This document shows positions 35,691 through 48,079 of a DNA stretch of 64,000 bases, in pieces. The stretch comes from Siphonodentalium dalli (Eukaryota > Mollusca > Scaphopoda > Gadilida > Siphonodentaliidae). The stretch's first letter is position 1. Every line of letters starts with the position of its first letter. Location of the stretch: the NCBI GenBank assembly GCA_032622095.1, contig CP136065.1, positions 98,647,343 through 98,711,342 of the forward strand, written 5' to 3'. The notes beneath the pieces were generated by a model that saw only the letters and a program-made list of their open reading frames with translations, had not been told where the DNA came from and made no database searches. Both the position numbers and the translations under genes were made by a program.

Positions 35691-36149
35691 CAGAGAGTGT
35701 AAAATGTTTTCAATAATCATCCGGCTGAAATGCCAACAGGTAATCTTAATGAAAAGCACCAGCTATCTCAGAAAATCATAAAACACTCATGAAGTAAACT
35801 TGTCAAATAACGTTCAGCGTCCATACCCATATGTTACCCGTAGTATATATGCGACAACGATGGGTATGCACATCAGGGTATTCTCTAACGTTGTGACTAG
35901 CCCGGACTAGATGAATAAATGGCCACCCAATCTCTCAATTAATTATATAATTATCCATCTGCAGTCTGTTCCAATAACCAATAACAAGTAATTGAAGAAC
36001 ACACTGATAAAATACATGTATTCTTTGTAACTGAAAACAGGGGCTCGCTACTCCGCCACCCCAACCGCACTACGGTTATACACCGTACCTGTACAATGGA
36101 TTTACCCCCGTCCCCAATCCCCACAGCCGACCTTATGAACCGTACCTAC

Positions 36150-36769
36150 TCTACTATATATTTTGAGACTTCCGTATGTGTGTATATCCTTTATGGACTC
36201 GAAAACGGCTCAACCGATTGAGCCCAAACTTGCTATGTAAGGGTAAAAAGTCACGAGAAGTGCCATCGCACCACTTCTGAGAACGTCCGAGCACCCCTTC
36301 ACCCTTCGCCCTACCACCGTCGTTGGAATTGATGGGTTAATGATTAAGGAGCGTTCGTATCTGCAGTGTCGTTGTTAAAGAGCGTTTATATACTCGAGTA
36401 TAAATACGGCTCAATCGACCGTCTCGGAAACTGGGGATATCGAGACGAAACCTAGGGACGGGGGAGATTTTCGTCGGGTCAGTCTGTCCGCCTGAGGTGC
36501 CCTTGACCTTGAAACGGGTACCCACAAATTACCTAGGGCGATATCTCGATCGTCAGTGGTCACATCGACGTGAAATATTTTATGTATGGTCAACTCGGGA
36601 CGGGGAATATTTTTCTCGGGTTATTTTGTCCACTCAACATGACCTTGGGTACCCGCAAATGATAGCATGCTGTCGGCGTGCCTGTACGGGGTTACCTTGG
36701 AAAAACTAAAATTAATGGATCGACCAAAGCCATGGGATCAATCCCGTCAGTGGCGGGCTAATCTGCTAG
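36150..36769 (+). mobile_element. Non-autonomous Helitron-like element
   Basis: Begins TCTACTATATATTTTGAGAC and continues with GGACTCGAAAACGGCTCAAC, wording close to the 5' end of many animal Helitrons. Ends with a small hairpin (CCCG ... CGGG, 36743-36757), then CTAG at 36766-36769 followed by T. The body has two related blocks around GGGTACCCACAAATTACC and GGGTACCCGCAAATG. The base before TC is C rather than the usual A, which leaves the exact left end uncertain. It lies in the intron of the second CTLD gene. Confidence 0.7.
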
Positions 36770-36779
36770 TAGTATATAT

Positions 36780-38890
36780 ATGTTCCTGCTTTACCTCACT
36801 GTAGTATACATGTAGTATACTACCATGATGTATATAGCAGGCACGTATATAGGCACGGTGCATAAGGGCAGTGCGGGTTTGGATGGGAGTGGGCAATGGA
36901 GGGCATTACAAGCCTATGTGGCAGAAACATTAATCCCGAAATAAAATGTTACCATCTCAAAGATGACTACTTGTTTTGCAATTATTAGCATGTTACATTC
37001 AATTACTTTTCATTATATCAGTAGGTATATGTAAGTAACCAGTTAGTTTATAGGCATTTACATTTAAAATAATTTTAGTTGTCATAATTTATCTTTAAAC
37101 ATACATTTGGGAAAAAATGGTAATATAAAAATCTGCTATCTGCTCAGGAAATAGCCACTAACCCGGACCTTGTAACCTGGAGGTTTTTCCTACCCACCTC
37201 CTGTTAAACATGTATATTACTTACTTGAAAGCATTGGAAACTAATGTACACAATATAACTCTAATACATGTGTCTTATAATAGAAGTTGAGTGGTACGTG
37301 GGTCTTTGTGGTCATTGTCAACGAAAGTAACACGATTCACACATAACCTTGTGCACAAAAAAACGTGCAGTGGATAATTATTAAATATTCCATTTGACAT
37401 CACTTGAGACGGTTGAATTTGTCTCAAAACAAAAATGCGACCACAGTGGCCGGACGTATTGAATTGAATAATATTAAATCATATGACTTAGTGCCAAGCG
37501 CATCTCTATAGTAATATAGAGGTGTATAATACTGGAGTATGACACTGACAAGCCACCCAGCAGTGCACCCAAACCAGTGGACGATTCCCATTATATACAC
37601 CACCAGCTGATGCTAGATTTTGCACATTGCCGCACCTATGTTACTAAAGTGTGAATGCAATCATTCTAGTCCCGTACTGGTATGGAGAACCAGATGCTCA
37701 CACAAAGGAGCAAATCACTAACATGTTTTCAAAATTGTTGAGTGATTTTCTTTGAAAGAAACAGTTCAAAGAACTTTTATGGAGTAACATTAGCATAGAA
37801 ACATAAACGTCTCGTATCTAATATTAGCTGAGATGTTCTTCAAGTACCACCGCAAATGGGGAAGTCATCTAAGTAAATTTACATATTACGCATTGTCATA
37901 GTCAGTCGTTCTTATTTTGGGAACAGTACTTTATAAAAAAAACACACACACGAGAGCCACTTCTAGCGATTGTACGGATTATACGTTTCTGCGGTGTATC
38001 CTGTGTACTTCGTAGATATTTAAGAAATGAATGTAGTGGGTGTGTGTTATTGTGGTATACGGCGCTGTGGTCGTTGGGACACATTGTGTGAACCGCGAAG
38101 CTACTTTACTACATTGATTTCTTAAATTTATATATCTTTTTGATGATTTATTTCCATTAAAAATCTGGTTGTATTCTTATTTATTTTCACATAAACTGCC
38201 GATAATTTGAGACTAGCCAACGCAGCACATTAAGGCAGTCTAATATAAGATTGCCAAGCACTTAGCAACGATAACATGATTGGTATAAATAAACTGGCTT
38301 CAAATGCAATTTATCTGACTTTGAAAAGCACGCCCAACTATTGTGCTGACTGATTTTAGCGATTATGTCAGTTTAGGTCAACAATTTGTGATGTCGTGTT
38401 CGTTTTACAGTCTGTGTGTTATTGGGGTACATGTATGAAACGGTTGAACCAACTTGGCAGTTGACCAGTCACCGAACAGAATTTAGGGTAACACAGGCGG
38501 GCTCTAGACATATTCACGGGTATAATGTGGTTGGCGCTATTTGTCGATACCGTTACACGTAATACGTGGGAACAACGAAACAGAATGCAAATGTTGAATT
38601 ATTGACACGATACCGTGTTGTTTATGCCTCCACAGCTGTTGATTACAAACAAACGCGACAATACTTAATCCAGCTGTAACATAACAACCCATGCTCCATT
38701 AGATCCCCACTACTTGATTCAAGGACATACAACACTACTTGTATGTTATATCAGTAGCCATATGTGTAGAACCAAAACTCGAATATCAATGCTCGGTTCC
38801 TAACAGTAACATTACACCTCTTACTCACAGACAAGACCTGCACACAATGAAGTCGGCTCCCAAATAGAGTATTACCACAACAGGGCCAAT
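36780..38890. other. Intron of the second CTLD gene, no feature recognised
   Basis: AT-rich sequence between the Helitron-like element and the 59-bp tandem repeat. No exon or repeat boundary identified. Confidence 0.5.
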
Positions 38891-38895
38891 CCTAA

Positions 38896-39072
38896 TGTGT
38901 ATTACCATACTCCTGATTTAATATTCACCTCAAATAGTATATAAGTAACTACAATATGTATTACCAAACTCCTCATTTAATATTCATCCCGAATAGTATA
39001 TAAGTAATAACACTATGTATTACCAAACTCCTCATTTAATATTTACCCCAAATAGTATACAAGTAACTATAA
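38896..39072 (+). repeat. 59-bp tandem repeat, three units
   Basis: Units start near 38896, 38955 and 39014 and share ATTACCAAACTCCTCATTTA, ATATTCACC and AATAGTATATAAGTAA. Confidence 0.85.
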
Positions 39073-39450
39073 TTCCCCAATACAGTATGCTTCACACATT
39101 CCATCTTGACGTTATCATACCTGTCTGACCATCATCTATTATTCGGGTCACTCAGCGCGCTACTTATTGTATATATTGCGTGTGTACTTGTCTTATATCA
39201 ATACATTATCCATATCTATGTGTCATCATTACATCACACAGCACGGGATTTTGAGTTTTTATGATCATAACTCACCATGACGATGTGTTCTTTCTACGAT
39301 TGTATCACACATATTGTCCGCTAGTCGAACACAACTCATTGTGTACATTTACAAATGATTATATCTCATATCAGTAAAAGCTGTTATTAAAGATAGTCAA
39401 CCGCACACGCACAATTAGGAAAGTTCTACGTATATAGAGAGTAATACCTT

Positions 39451-39561
39451 GATTGTACTGGTGATGTGAAATAATTCACGAGAGGCAGGGACGTTGTACA
39501 ACCACGAGAGGGCAATGGGCTCCCTGCATCGAGTGATTTATTTCACGTCACCAGTTCAATC
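39451..39561. repeat. 111-bp inverted-repeat element
   Basis: Arms of 29 bases at 39451-39479 and 39533-39561 match with three mismatches; the loop holds GGGCTCCCTGCAT. It lies in the intron of the second CTLD gene, about 200 bases downstream of the exon at 39756-39953. Confidence 0.8.
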
Positions 39562-39755
39562 ATGTGAGTATTCTGTTTATTATTTTCCGCGGTAAATATC
39601 TCATTTACCAGAAATCCGAATAATACCGCCATTATACCCATGACGCATAACTATCGATAGGGGAATGAATACACTACTGAAATTATCGTGTATAAGCACT
39701 CGAGAAATCAAGGTAAATAACACATGGGAATGAAATAATATATCATATTACACAC

Positions 39756-39953
39756 CTGAGTCTGCCTCGACTGCATCCTGGATCATTGTCAACACAGCCA
39801 TGTCAGCTAGATATAGCAAGTGACCACTCTCGTTGTGACATGTCTGTTCTGCTTCCAGCCAAGTTTGACTACCACTGCGAATCGAGTAGCACACCTTCAC
39901 TGTCTCGTTGCAGGTATAGCCGAGTTCTATTGCTCGCTTTGAAGGCCAGATTC
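39756..39953 (-). CDS. Second CTLD gene, upstream exon (N-terminal half of the domain)
   Basis: The exon follows acceptor AAATTTTCACAG, starts with GA in phase 1 and ends one base into a codon before donor GTGTGT; that base plus GC of the last exon makes Gly. It reads IWPSKRAIELGYTCNETVKV, CYSIRSGSQTWLEAEQTC and HNESGHLLYLADMAVLTMIQ. The CYS...TWLEAEQTC pattern is the diagnostic first helix of a CTLD. The exon with the start codon and signal peptide was not found; it should lie at higher coordinates on the minus strand and end in phase 1. Confidence 0.88.
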
Positions 39954-39959
39954 CTGTGA

Positions 39960-41170
39960 AAATTTACCAGGTATAACCGTGTAAGACAGGTGGCTTTGAC
40001 ACAATGTTCACCAGTTGAACATTTCATGGCTGAGACAACATTAGTTGGAAATTTCAGACCAAACGTTAATTGATATCCAATCTAGGATTTATTTATTAGT
40101 GAGAAATTTGTTTTGGCGCATAAATCGAATATTTTCCAACTTTAGGTTACATTTTTGACTGAAACGGCTATCGGAAATGCTAATTGGCGGTGAAAGAAAG
40201 TTTGAGGTGGGTACCAGCTGGTCAATTCCAAACCAGGAGCGTTCCAATTGAATTGTTTGGACTAGTTCGAGGGGTGCACTTGGACATTTGAAGGCGAGAC
40301 CCTCTAGTCACGTCATGCAAGTAACGTCATGACTGAACTGAAAATTACTGTGCTTAATGCTTATTTTTGTGAAGTCAACTATGACTCTTATCTCCCCTTG
40401 TTTAACCAATGGAAGTCTCTTGATTGGAATTAATTGAAATTTCCATCAGGGCTCGTTTCAGTTGGAGTAATTAAAGTCTCTACCACTGGAATGGAATTCA
40501 CAACATGGCTCTCTTTATGTTGACCAATGGCAAATTAATTTGTGGCCAATAACGTTAACTTCATTCTTCAAATCACTATGGGGAATATAGCAGTACACAC
40601 TAAACACAGGAGGGTCAATCTTGGAAGGGCAAGCATTCCGGGGGTTGAATTGGTCTCTCGCGAGGAACTAATTGTCTCTCCTGTGGTGTGTTATGTACGT
40701 ATCCTACGAGTGTGTGACAGTGGGAAAACTTATCGGCTCGTGTGATTGGCTGAAAACGCCACGTGATCTCTTTTCAACCCGGCCAAATGCAAATTTGAAC
40801 TTTGAAAATGGCGGCTGGATAGAATTTAAATGTTCTTACATAAATGCTCATAAAATGGTCCTGCGATTGATTCCAGAATTCAGAGGCACACTTCGATGAT
40901 TTAACATCGATTCGTAGAGATATTTGGACCACACAGGAAATGAAACACGGGAGTATTTAAAAACACTATTCGTTCACTATTTTGCTGATCATCAGCCTGA
41001 TGTGTGCACTGTTGCAACTTGCAGTTGGTGCGGACATCGATCTATATTTACGTCTTTGGTGCGGAATACGTGCATGTACTCATCATCTGATCAGTATAGC
41101 AAATCAATCCACCCATCATCGTTAGTTCTATAACATCAGGTAAAATTTCTACATTTTAAATCAAATAAGC
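39960..41170. other. No gene recognised; possible 5' part of the second CTLD gene
   Basis: The sequence near 40.02-40.25 kb contains GTTGGAAATTT-like repeats. No leader exon with matching phase was identified on the minus strand. The open frames on plus are not recognised. Confidence 0.4.
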
Positions 41171-41173
41171 ATA

Positions 41174-42185
41174 TATGTAATTTGCCTCATATACCACAAA
41201 GGAGCACGGCGGGTTAGTGTGATTGACAGCTCAAAGGAGCATTGCGCAAATGCCCTAAGGGAAAACACAAAGGCGCATGGGCGTGGTTTACTCCTTTCAC
41301 GCGCCGAAGTCGTGCGGAATTGGATTACATGTTGTCACAAACAGGCATGGGCGTGGTCTTCTAAGACGCGTGTTGGTAATTATGATCACATCGTGCGTGA
41401 ATCGGATTAGGACATACGACCTCATAGCATGAATAACTGTAAAGATCGCTGGAGATACGACATTTGCTTCACTGGTTTGTGCGAATATTTGTCATCCAAT
41501 GCAAAGACAGTTTGGCCCATCGGATTGGATTTTTTCTCACGATTCGAATGGTATCAAATACTCATTTCCCGCCATAATGGAGTTACGACATCATAGCACT
41601 GATGCGTCGAATGACTGCATCCCCGGAATCGGAGGCAGCTAACTTCACCGTTGCGTTATCGGAATGTGAATCACAATTGGAAAGATTAACAACGGACGAC
41701 CACGAAGAACCTCACAGAGAAACGCCACAGAGACGAATTCCCAGACAAAGGAAACCGCGCGTAGTTTTCACGCCAAGTAACCAATGACTTTCAAGTGTAA
41801 ATAATGTAAAACAAAGTTCTGATTATTCTGTTAAAGTTTCTGATATAGCTCGATTTCGTCATTTTAATAAATAAAATTATATATTCATTTGCAAAAAACG
41901 TTTGTCTTGTCCTTTTTATATACGACATTATAACACAAAATAGCCATGTGCAATTTGTTGGTTTATGAGACATGTTGATTGTCATGCGCAATTTCCACTC
42001 TGAGCATGTGTTGGTTTATGAAGCATGCGGGTGTGTGGATATCCGCAGCCTCAATAGAACTGTCAGCGCCTGCGGGTTTGTCAATACAGGGATCACGTTA
42101 CCGCAGAGCCACACAATGCTCCTTTGTCGGCTTAACTACGGCAAACCCGCCGTGCGCCTTTGTGTTAATCCCGCTAAATTACATA
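41174..42185. mobile_element. DNA transposon with diverged terminal inverted repeats
   Basis: The left end (TATGTAATTTGCC ... CACAAAGGAGCACGGCGGGTT ... CAAAGGAGCATTGCG) is matched on the opposite strand by the right end (TATGTAATTTAGC ... CACAAAGGCGCACGGCGGGTT ... CAAAGGAGCATTGTG). Arms are roughly 75 to 85 bases with gaps. Subterminal CGTGCGGAATTGGATTA-like blocks repeat near 41312 and 41393. One short frame (41602-41787, ending near AATAAA) has no known domain. Superfamily unknown. Confidence 0.7.
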
Positions 42186-42527
42186 CCTCAAATAAGATCC
42201 GTTTCAGTTTCCACATTTCTGTGAAAACCTAGGTCCTAACAGAACACTTCCGCCTGGTGACCATGCTTGGTTTAGTTTTTTCTGTGAATGGTGAGCAATT
42301 TATTTTAACTATCTCGTGTAACTCTTGTTTAAGTTGCCTTACACATATAGCGTAACGTTAATTTTAGATTCATCATGAATTTCATGACAATACAATACTG
42401 TAATTTAGTGTAAATTTACTAAATTGAACTTGAATTTAAGATCACGACAGGACTCAGGAGACCAAATATTTAATACCATGAACTTAGGTAACTTGTTTAA
42501 TACAATTGCAACTTACAAGAGAAGTCG

Positions 42528-42712
42528 GACGAAACGAAGTTGCTTTTGTTACTAAGTCGGTCCAAACCAAAGTCACCATCAGAGAAGGTTGCCCAAGAGA
42601 ATTTGTGCCCGTGATTCAACGTAAATCAGTAACGCATTGGAATACAGAAGTCGGCCCGCTCAAAGACGGCCCCACGCGAAGTCGGCCCCAGAGAAGCCGG
42701 CCCCATATATAA
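42528..42712 (+). repeat. GAAGTCGGCCC degenerate minisatellite
   Basis: GAAGTCGG, GAAGTTGC, GAAGTCGGCCCG, CGAAGTCGGCCCC and GAAGCCGGCCCC recur about every 15-30 bases. The same motif recurs at 43373-43398 next to the palindrome. Confidence 0.6.
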
Positions 42713-43400
42713 CAGAACCATTGTTTACTAAATGTTTAGTCATTCTTTATTTATTTTATGATATGAAATATGAAAAGTTCTGATAATATTAATAAAGATA
42801 ATGACAAATATAAAAATAACAAATTCAAATAACGTCATCGTTGCTATCACTGTCGTTGTTATACATAGTTATGTATTCGATGTCTTTACCTGGGGTGTTT
42901 TTGCATTAGCCTGCATGTTTTTCGTTTGAGATGAATTAATTCTGTTTCCTGTGATACTCTCCATGTATTTTGCTTGATTTGTTTGGACATGTTGTGTCAA
43001 TGGCATCCTAAATTATGTCGGATATTGATTTGGCTGCCATTTCGATGATGTCGTTTGGTGTGTTCATTTCTTTATTGCTATAATGTTTAAGGTTATGTAT
43101 TCCCTAAATTTGTCCCGTATGGAGATCGGATAGCTGAGCTAACCTTATACTAGTATACGACTATAAATCCGAATTGAGAATAAATAATAAGCTAATGGCT
43201 TCGTTCGCTAAGCAGCAATCAACAGTACTTAGCACTTTCTTTCATTGTAGGTCGGCAACTATCATATTTTATAACTGAGCCACTGTCAGTAACTCCAGAT
43301 ACCACACTTTGTTTGGTGTGAAATTGAATGAAATTAGGTACATCATACATGTATAACTTGTTGAATACAAGAGAAGTCGTCACAAAACGAAGTCGGCCCT

Positions 43401-43534
43401 AGAGAAGATGGCCTAGTAGTTAGGCTTCGGTGTAGATCATGCCATGAATCTCTACTAATGCTAACGGGCGTTAGCATTAGTAGAGATTCATGGCATGATC
43501 TACACCGAAGCCTAACTACTAGGCCATCTTCTCT
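43401..43534. repeat. Perfect 66-bp-arm palindrome, 2-bp spacer
   Basis: 43401-43466 and 43469-43534 are exact reverse complements around GG. Part of one arm (GAGATTCATGGCATGATCTA then GCTTCGGTG) is repeated once more at 43536-43564. Such a structure can form a cruciform. Confidence 0.95.
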
Positions 43535-43620
43535 CGGAGATTCATGGCATGATCTAGCTTCGGTGCTATTCAGTCCTTCCCAAGAGGAAAACACAGTGAG
43601 GGCACCTATTTGCATTCGCA

Positions 43621-43739
43621 GCTAACTGGGATCTTGGCTAACTGGGACCTCAAGTCTGGCTAACTGGGACCTTCGCTAACTGGGATCTTCTGGCTAACTG
43701 GGACCTTGGCTAACTGGGATCATGGCTAACTGGGACCTT
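43621..43739 (+). repeat. Left array of GGCTAACTGGGACCTT units
   Basis: Seven units, some with ATC in place of ACC. Confidence 0.95.
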
Positions 43740-44648
43740 CAGATTTATTATCAATCATTTTGTTAAAATCAAATTATTAAGTCATGAAAGTTAAAACAGA
43801 TGAAATGTTAACATTTTAAAGAAGCATTATCCGAATTAACGCTCCTAAATTACTACTATTTCTTTGGCTTCGGGTGTAAAAAATATTTGATTTGTGTCGA
43901 GCAAGCCACCCATCAAATCTCAGAGTGAAGTCTTTTGCATCTTCATGATATATTTCGGGAACTATTTTATGATTTACTTAAATATATGGGTGAAAATCTC
44001 AAAAGTACTATGTGGATCTGACATAATTAGTAATCACATCTAACTACATCGCCGCACGATATACAATATACATCAGTATCAGAAGACAATTTTTGTATAT
44101 GCTGACTGATGGCAAATAGGCATCTATATACATGTAGCTGACCATATGTTGTCTTTGGGTAAACTGTTAAACAAACTCACTGCTGCATGATGAGCTGGTC
44201 AGTTCAGCAAACACAAGTAAGCTGCCAATGATTAGATCAGGAGATCAAATGGACCAACTGATTAAAACAACACGAGTTATCACACACTAATCGCTTTCAA
44301 AACAAACTTAATTATACCTTCACTCTGAATGCACTGCTTAAAAATAACTTTTTTTAATATATTATGGTAACTGTGAATGCCAAGAATAGCCATCACTTTA
44401 TTGACTAGATCATCAAACAATAAATATTCATTGAAATATATAAATGGATAAAAATAAAAATCTTCAGATTTATACTAATTATAGAGGTAAGATTGACAAA
44501 ATAATTTTGTAAAATTGTTTTTTATTAAGTCAGGTTAAAAGAAATTAAAAACATTTTGAAGGTTCAAGCAATAAAATAAACAAAGCAAACAAATAAAACT
44601 AAATTTAATGTTCTATTCCACTAATATATATGTATAACATATATAACT

Positions 44649-44767
44649 AAGGTCCCAGTTAGCCAAAGGTCCCAGTTAGCCAAGGTCCCAGTTGGTCAGG
44701 GTCCCAGTTAGCCAAGGTCCCAGTTACTAGTAGCCGAAGGTCCCAGTTAGCCAAGGTCCCAGTTAGC
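44649..44767 (-). repeat. Right array of GGCTAACTGGGACCTT units (inverted)
   Basis: Seven units in opposite orientation to the left array, one carrying an insertion near 44731. Confidence 0.95.
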
Positions 44768-44779
44768 TGGCATTCATTC

Positions 44780-46730
44780 AGAAGATGGGTGTAAAATTTT
44801 ACGCCCATAATATAATCGCAAGTTGGGGTCTTTCTCAAAACAAAATTCACTGTGGGATAGACATGTGTCAAGTTACATGTTTTCATGCCCATAATTTAAC
44901 TGAGATAGGAAAGGTTCAAAATATACCTTCAAATAGTTCAATATTGATTCTATGATTACAGTCCCATGATTATGCTTTATTTTCTCTTATCAAATGTCAC
45001 ATGATATTGAGATATGAGTCTATATACAAAATATATGTACAATATAATATATGGTAGTCTATGGAAATGAATTATATACATTCTGACTCCTCTTAAGTTG
45101 TATGGCAGTTTACTCTGTTGTGAGTTTACAGTGGCCGGATAAATGTGGTGTCAATTTATTGACCGGATCATTGTTTGTCTTTTGTCTAGAGTTATCTTTC
45201 ATAAATTTAATGTCGGCTGATTTCGTTTAGGACTTTCTGTCAGGAAATTTGTCAAAGAAAACTTAATTTCATTCATTTCCGTATTGTTACAGTGATGTTA
45301 TCCAAGCTTAAAATTAGTGCTCTGAGTCCCGCTATCAGTCTATGTATTTTTGTATGCACTAAATGTTATAAATAGTTTTTTAGTGTCGCGAAAGTCGAAA
45401 ATTGGAGACCCCATAATAGCCACCAGCTGGGCATGTGTGTAGGTTGTTGCCAGCTATGGGTGAGCATTTAATAGCATATCCGCGATACAGCTTGTGTTCA
45501 CCCATAGCTACAAAAAAAAATAATATTAAATTATAACTTTTTATAAGCTTAGTGAGAGGTCAGACTCGTATACCAGTATACTTGTCCATTCTAATTTCTA
45601 GTCTGTAATTTTCATCAGAATGTATATAATGAATACAGTCAATATTATACTAGTACAATAGTACATTATAAGTTATAATTCACAATCTACAGGTAGGTGG
45701 AACATTTTAGATACAAGACAAATGGTAAATAACAATACAATTTATATTATATTTAAAGTTCAATGTGTCATCAAGCTAAACTTTTCGAGTTATCATTTAT
45801 CAACAGCTTAATTTTATACGTTTTTATTCTGTTATCGGATTTATCATGTGGGTTTACGAATTTTCATCTTCAATCTCTCTTAGGACTAATCTAATAAATG
45901 AACACAACTTTTTCAAAAGTGCAGGGTCTTTCAAGCAGATTGGTCAAAGAAAATCTGAGATCCAACACAGTCCCCAAATGCAGTATTTGACTATTTGCAC
46001 TCAAGTAGACACTATTTCTATGATGTTTGTCGAAATGACATCATGAGATGTTGCACGCAAACACACACTTCCTTCGCTATTGTAGACGAAAATTTCACGC
46101 GGTCTACCAAAGCGTTGTTGGAAAGAGGTGCTAAATTAATTTGCCAGTTCAGGTTTATAATACAGGTATAAGTATTAAACGAATGTTGATTTTGTTGTGG
46201 AAGTACACGTAATGGGGTGTAGTCAAGACTCGAATACTCTACCATCATTGGAAATGGGTGCTAATATAACATTTCAATTTGCCAGTTCAGTGTGAAGTTG
46301 AACATATATAATGCTTGCTGCCTTTGTTATGAAAGTTGTACATTTTGTGTGGAATCGAAGGAGAATACCCGGAAGACATCGACGGGACGCAATATGATCT
46401 CTCGCCAATGGATATCATTCAGCAGATCCCCGGAACTTGGTTAGAAAATCCTCAGTCTCGAGCCCAGCGTGTCTAATACAGTAACAACACTGTCAGCGCT
46501 AAATGCTCTTTTAATCTTTCAGTTTGGTGTGAATCTATATATACATGCATGTATATATATGAAATGTTTAAACAATCAAAATGTGTGTTAATCGCAAAGA
46601 ACATTTGTTTACCCATCATCAGGACAATCCCCTAGCACACTATAAATATAGCAGTAAATGTAAATATTTAGTGGCCAGGCAGGAAGTTGGGGGTCAGGAA
46701 TAAAAACACGGATACAAGGTGTAAATTTTG
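44780..46730. other. No gene recognised
   Basis: AT-rich sequence. A short inverted repeat (AGCTATGGGTGA and TCACCCATAGCT) lies near 45462-45510. No supported exon. Confidence 0.5.
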
Positions 46731-46734
46731 TGCT

Positions 46735-46850
46735 TTTCAGTTTTGGGGACCCACCACCCCGGGAGCGTAAGTTTTTTCCACCCAGGTCTGGGACACCCAC
46801 CGGCACCGTAAGTTTTTTTCACCCCGGTCTGGGACACCCACCCCCGAAAT
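46735..46850 (+). repeat. GGGACCCACC / GTAAGTTTTTT minisatellite, copy 2
   Basis: Three tandem units: GGGACCCACCACC, GGTCTGGGACACCCACC and GGTCTGGGACACCCACCC, joined by CGTAAGTTTTTT. Same family as 35570-35690. Confidence 0.75.
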
Positions 46851-46974
46851 TGATGAAAATTTTGCAAATTCTAATAATGTGTTATTGGCAGGATAAGGGT
46901 GTCTCATTGTGTCTGCACCGGAACTGAGAGAACGCTGATCAAGTACACCCACAAAAAATAAACAAAGCACATGG

Positions 46975-47115
46975 CCTAACAGTATTTAACTTGAGCCAAT
47001 ACATTCTATGATATATGCGAGGCTCCCTGTGGGAGACACACATATATGAGACTGTACTGGCACTGGGTCTTTCATACTGCACCAGCGTAGCTCCCGACAT
47101 GAAAGGGTTATTCAA
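46975..47115. repeat. Diverged copy of the AATGCATTCTCTTATATATG hairpin family
   Basis: GCCTAACAGTATTTAACTTG, CCAATACATTCTATGATAT and an inverted CATATATGAGACTGTACTGG resemble 25975-26082 and the interior of 30082-30463; GAAAGGGTTATT near 47102 resembles that element's right end. Confidence 0.6.
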
Positions 47116-47296
47116 TATGATAGCAGTATTCTTATCGATCAAGGCATATAACAAATATATTTTTTTTAGTCATGATGTCATTTATTAGCATCACTCTGAC
47201 CTTTGATGGACTCGAATCAAATATTTTTTACACCGAAGCCTAATAAATATTAATTTGCAAGCATTAGTTCGGATTATGCATCTTTTAATGTTTTTA

Positions 47297-47630
47297 GCTC
47301 ACCTGAGACGAAGTCTCCGGTGGAGCTATAGTCATCACTCCTCGTCCGTCTGTCCGTCAAGAATGATCTTCTCCTCCCGAACCGTAAGACCGAATGGGTT
47401 CATATTTGGTGTGGATGTTCAAATGAAGTCACCCGGTCAAATAGTTGCGAAGCTAGGACCATAACTATTTCCCACCATAGTACCATAGTAATTCTTACAG
47501 CAACTTATTCTCGAATTTCATTGGGCCGAATGGGTTCATATTTGGTACAAAAGTCCTTGGGGGACTTTGGTTCAGATTTGTTCAAATGAGGTCACTGTGT
47601 CGAATGTAGGCGGAGCCAGTGGCATAACTA
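47297..47630 (+). repeat. Bivalve-type dispersed repeat, copy 1
   Basis: Starts AGCTCACCTGAGACGAAGTC and runs through GACCGAATGGGTTCATATTT, GGACCATAACTATTTCCC and CAGATTTGTTCAAATGAGGT. I recall this repeat as abundant in bivalve genomes. Further copies are at 48690-48940 and 49885-50230. Confidence 0.75.
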
Positions 47631-48079
47631 AAAACAAAAACCCAAAAAATACAAAAATTCAGATTGTCAACTCCTTGCTCAATTTAACACACAAAATTTG
47701 TTTTAATTTCTTTTTATAATATGTTATACAATTTGAAAAACTCACATAATTGTAACATCCTCTGAGTTATGAATCTTCAGTATTTAATGAAATCACAGAA
47801 ACGTTCCATCACCCACCACCCCCCACATGACCCAGGCCCCCACCCTGCCAACAGCCCCTTTACACGTGTCATAGCACAACTTACCACTCCAGAAGCAGGT
47901 GTTATATCTGCCAATATTATATCTACCAGAGGACTGGGCTTCAGAGAGACAGTCAGGTCACTAATTGAGATCAGAATGACAGATTAGAGATTAGAATGTT
48001 ATTGGACAGGTGTGTGTAAACACTGCACTAGCAATGGTGCTTGTTATTATTATCAAATTAAAACAAAATTATTTTCTCA

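Larger units (their letters stand above)
43621..44767. mobile_element. Foldback-like element: inverted tandem arrays at both ends
   Basis: The left end (43621-43739) holds seven copies of a roughly 16-bp unit GGCTAACTGGGACCTT. The right end (44649-44767) holds seven copies of the exact complement orientation. The 910-base centre is AT-rich with no coding capacity. GCATTC flanks both outer ends (43611-43616 region and 44770-44775 region) and could be a target-site duplication. The design is like Foldback/Galileo elements of flies, though sequence kinship is unknown. Confidence 0.8.

Noticed and set aside
38896-39072. Possible CRISPR-like spaced repeats
   Set aside because: Units are directly tandem with no unique spacers and the genome is animal.
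47769-47987. 72-residue frame ending in a TPEAGVISANIIS-like stretch
   Set aside because: No family recognised and it lies in a repeat mosaic; a splice-like GTAAGT on the opposite strand is unsupported.
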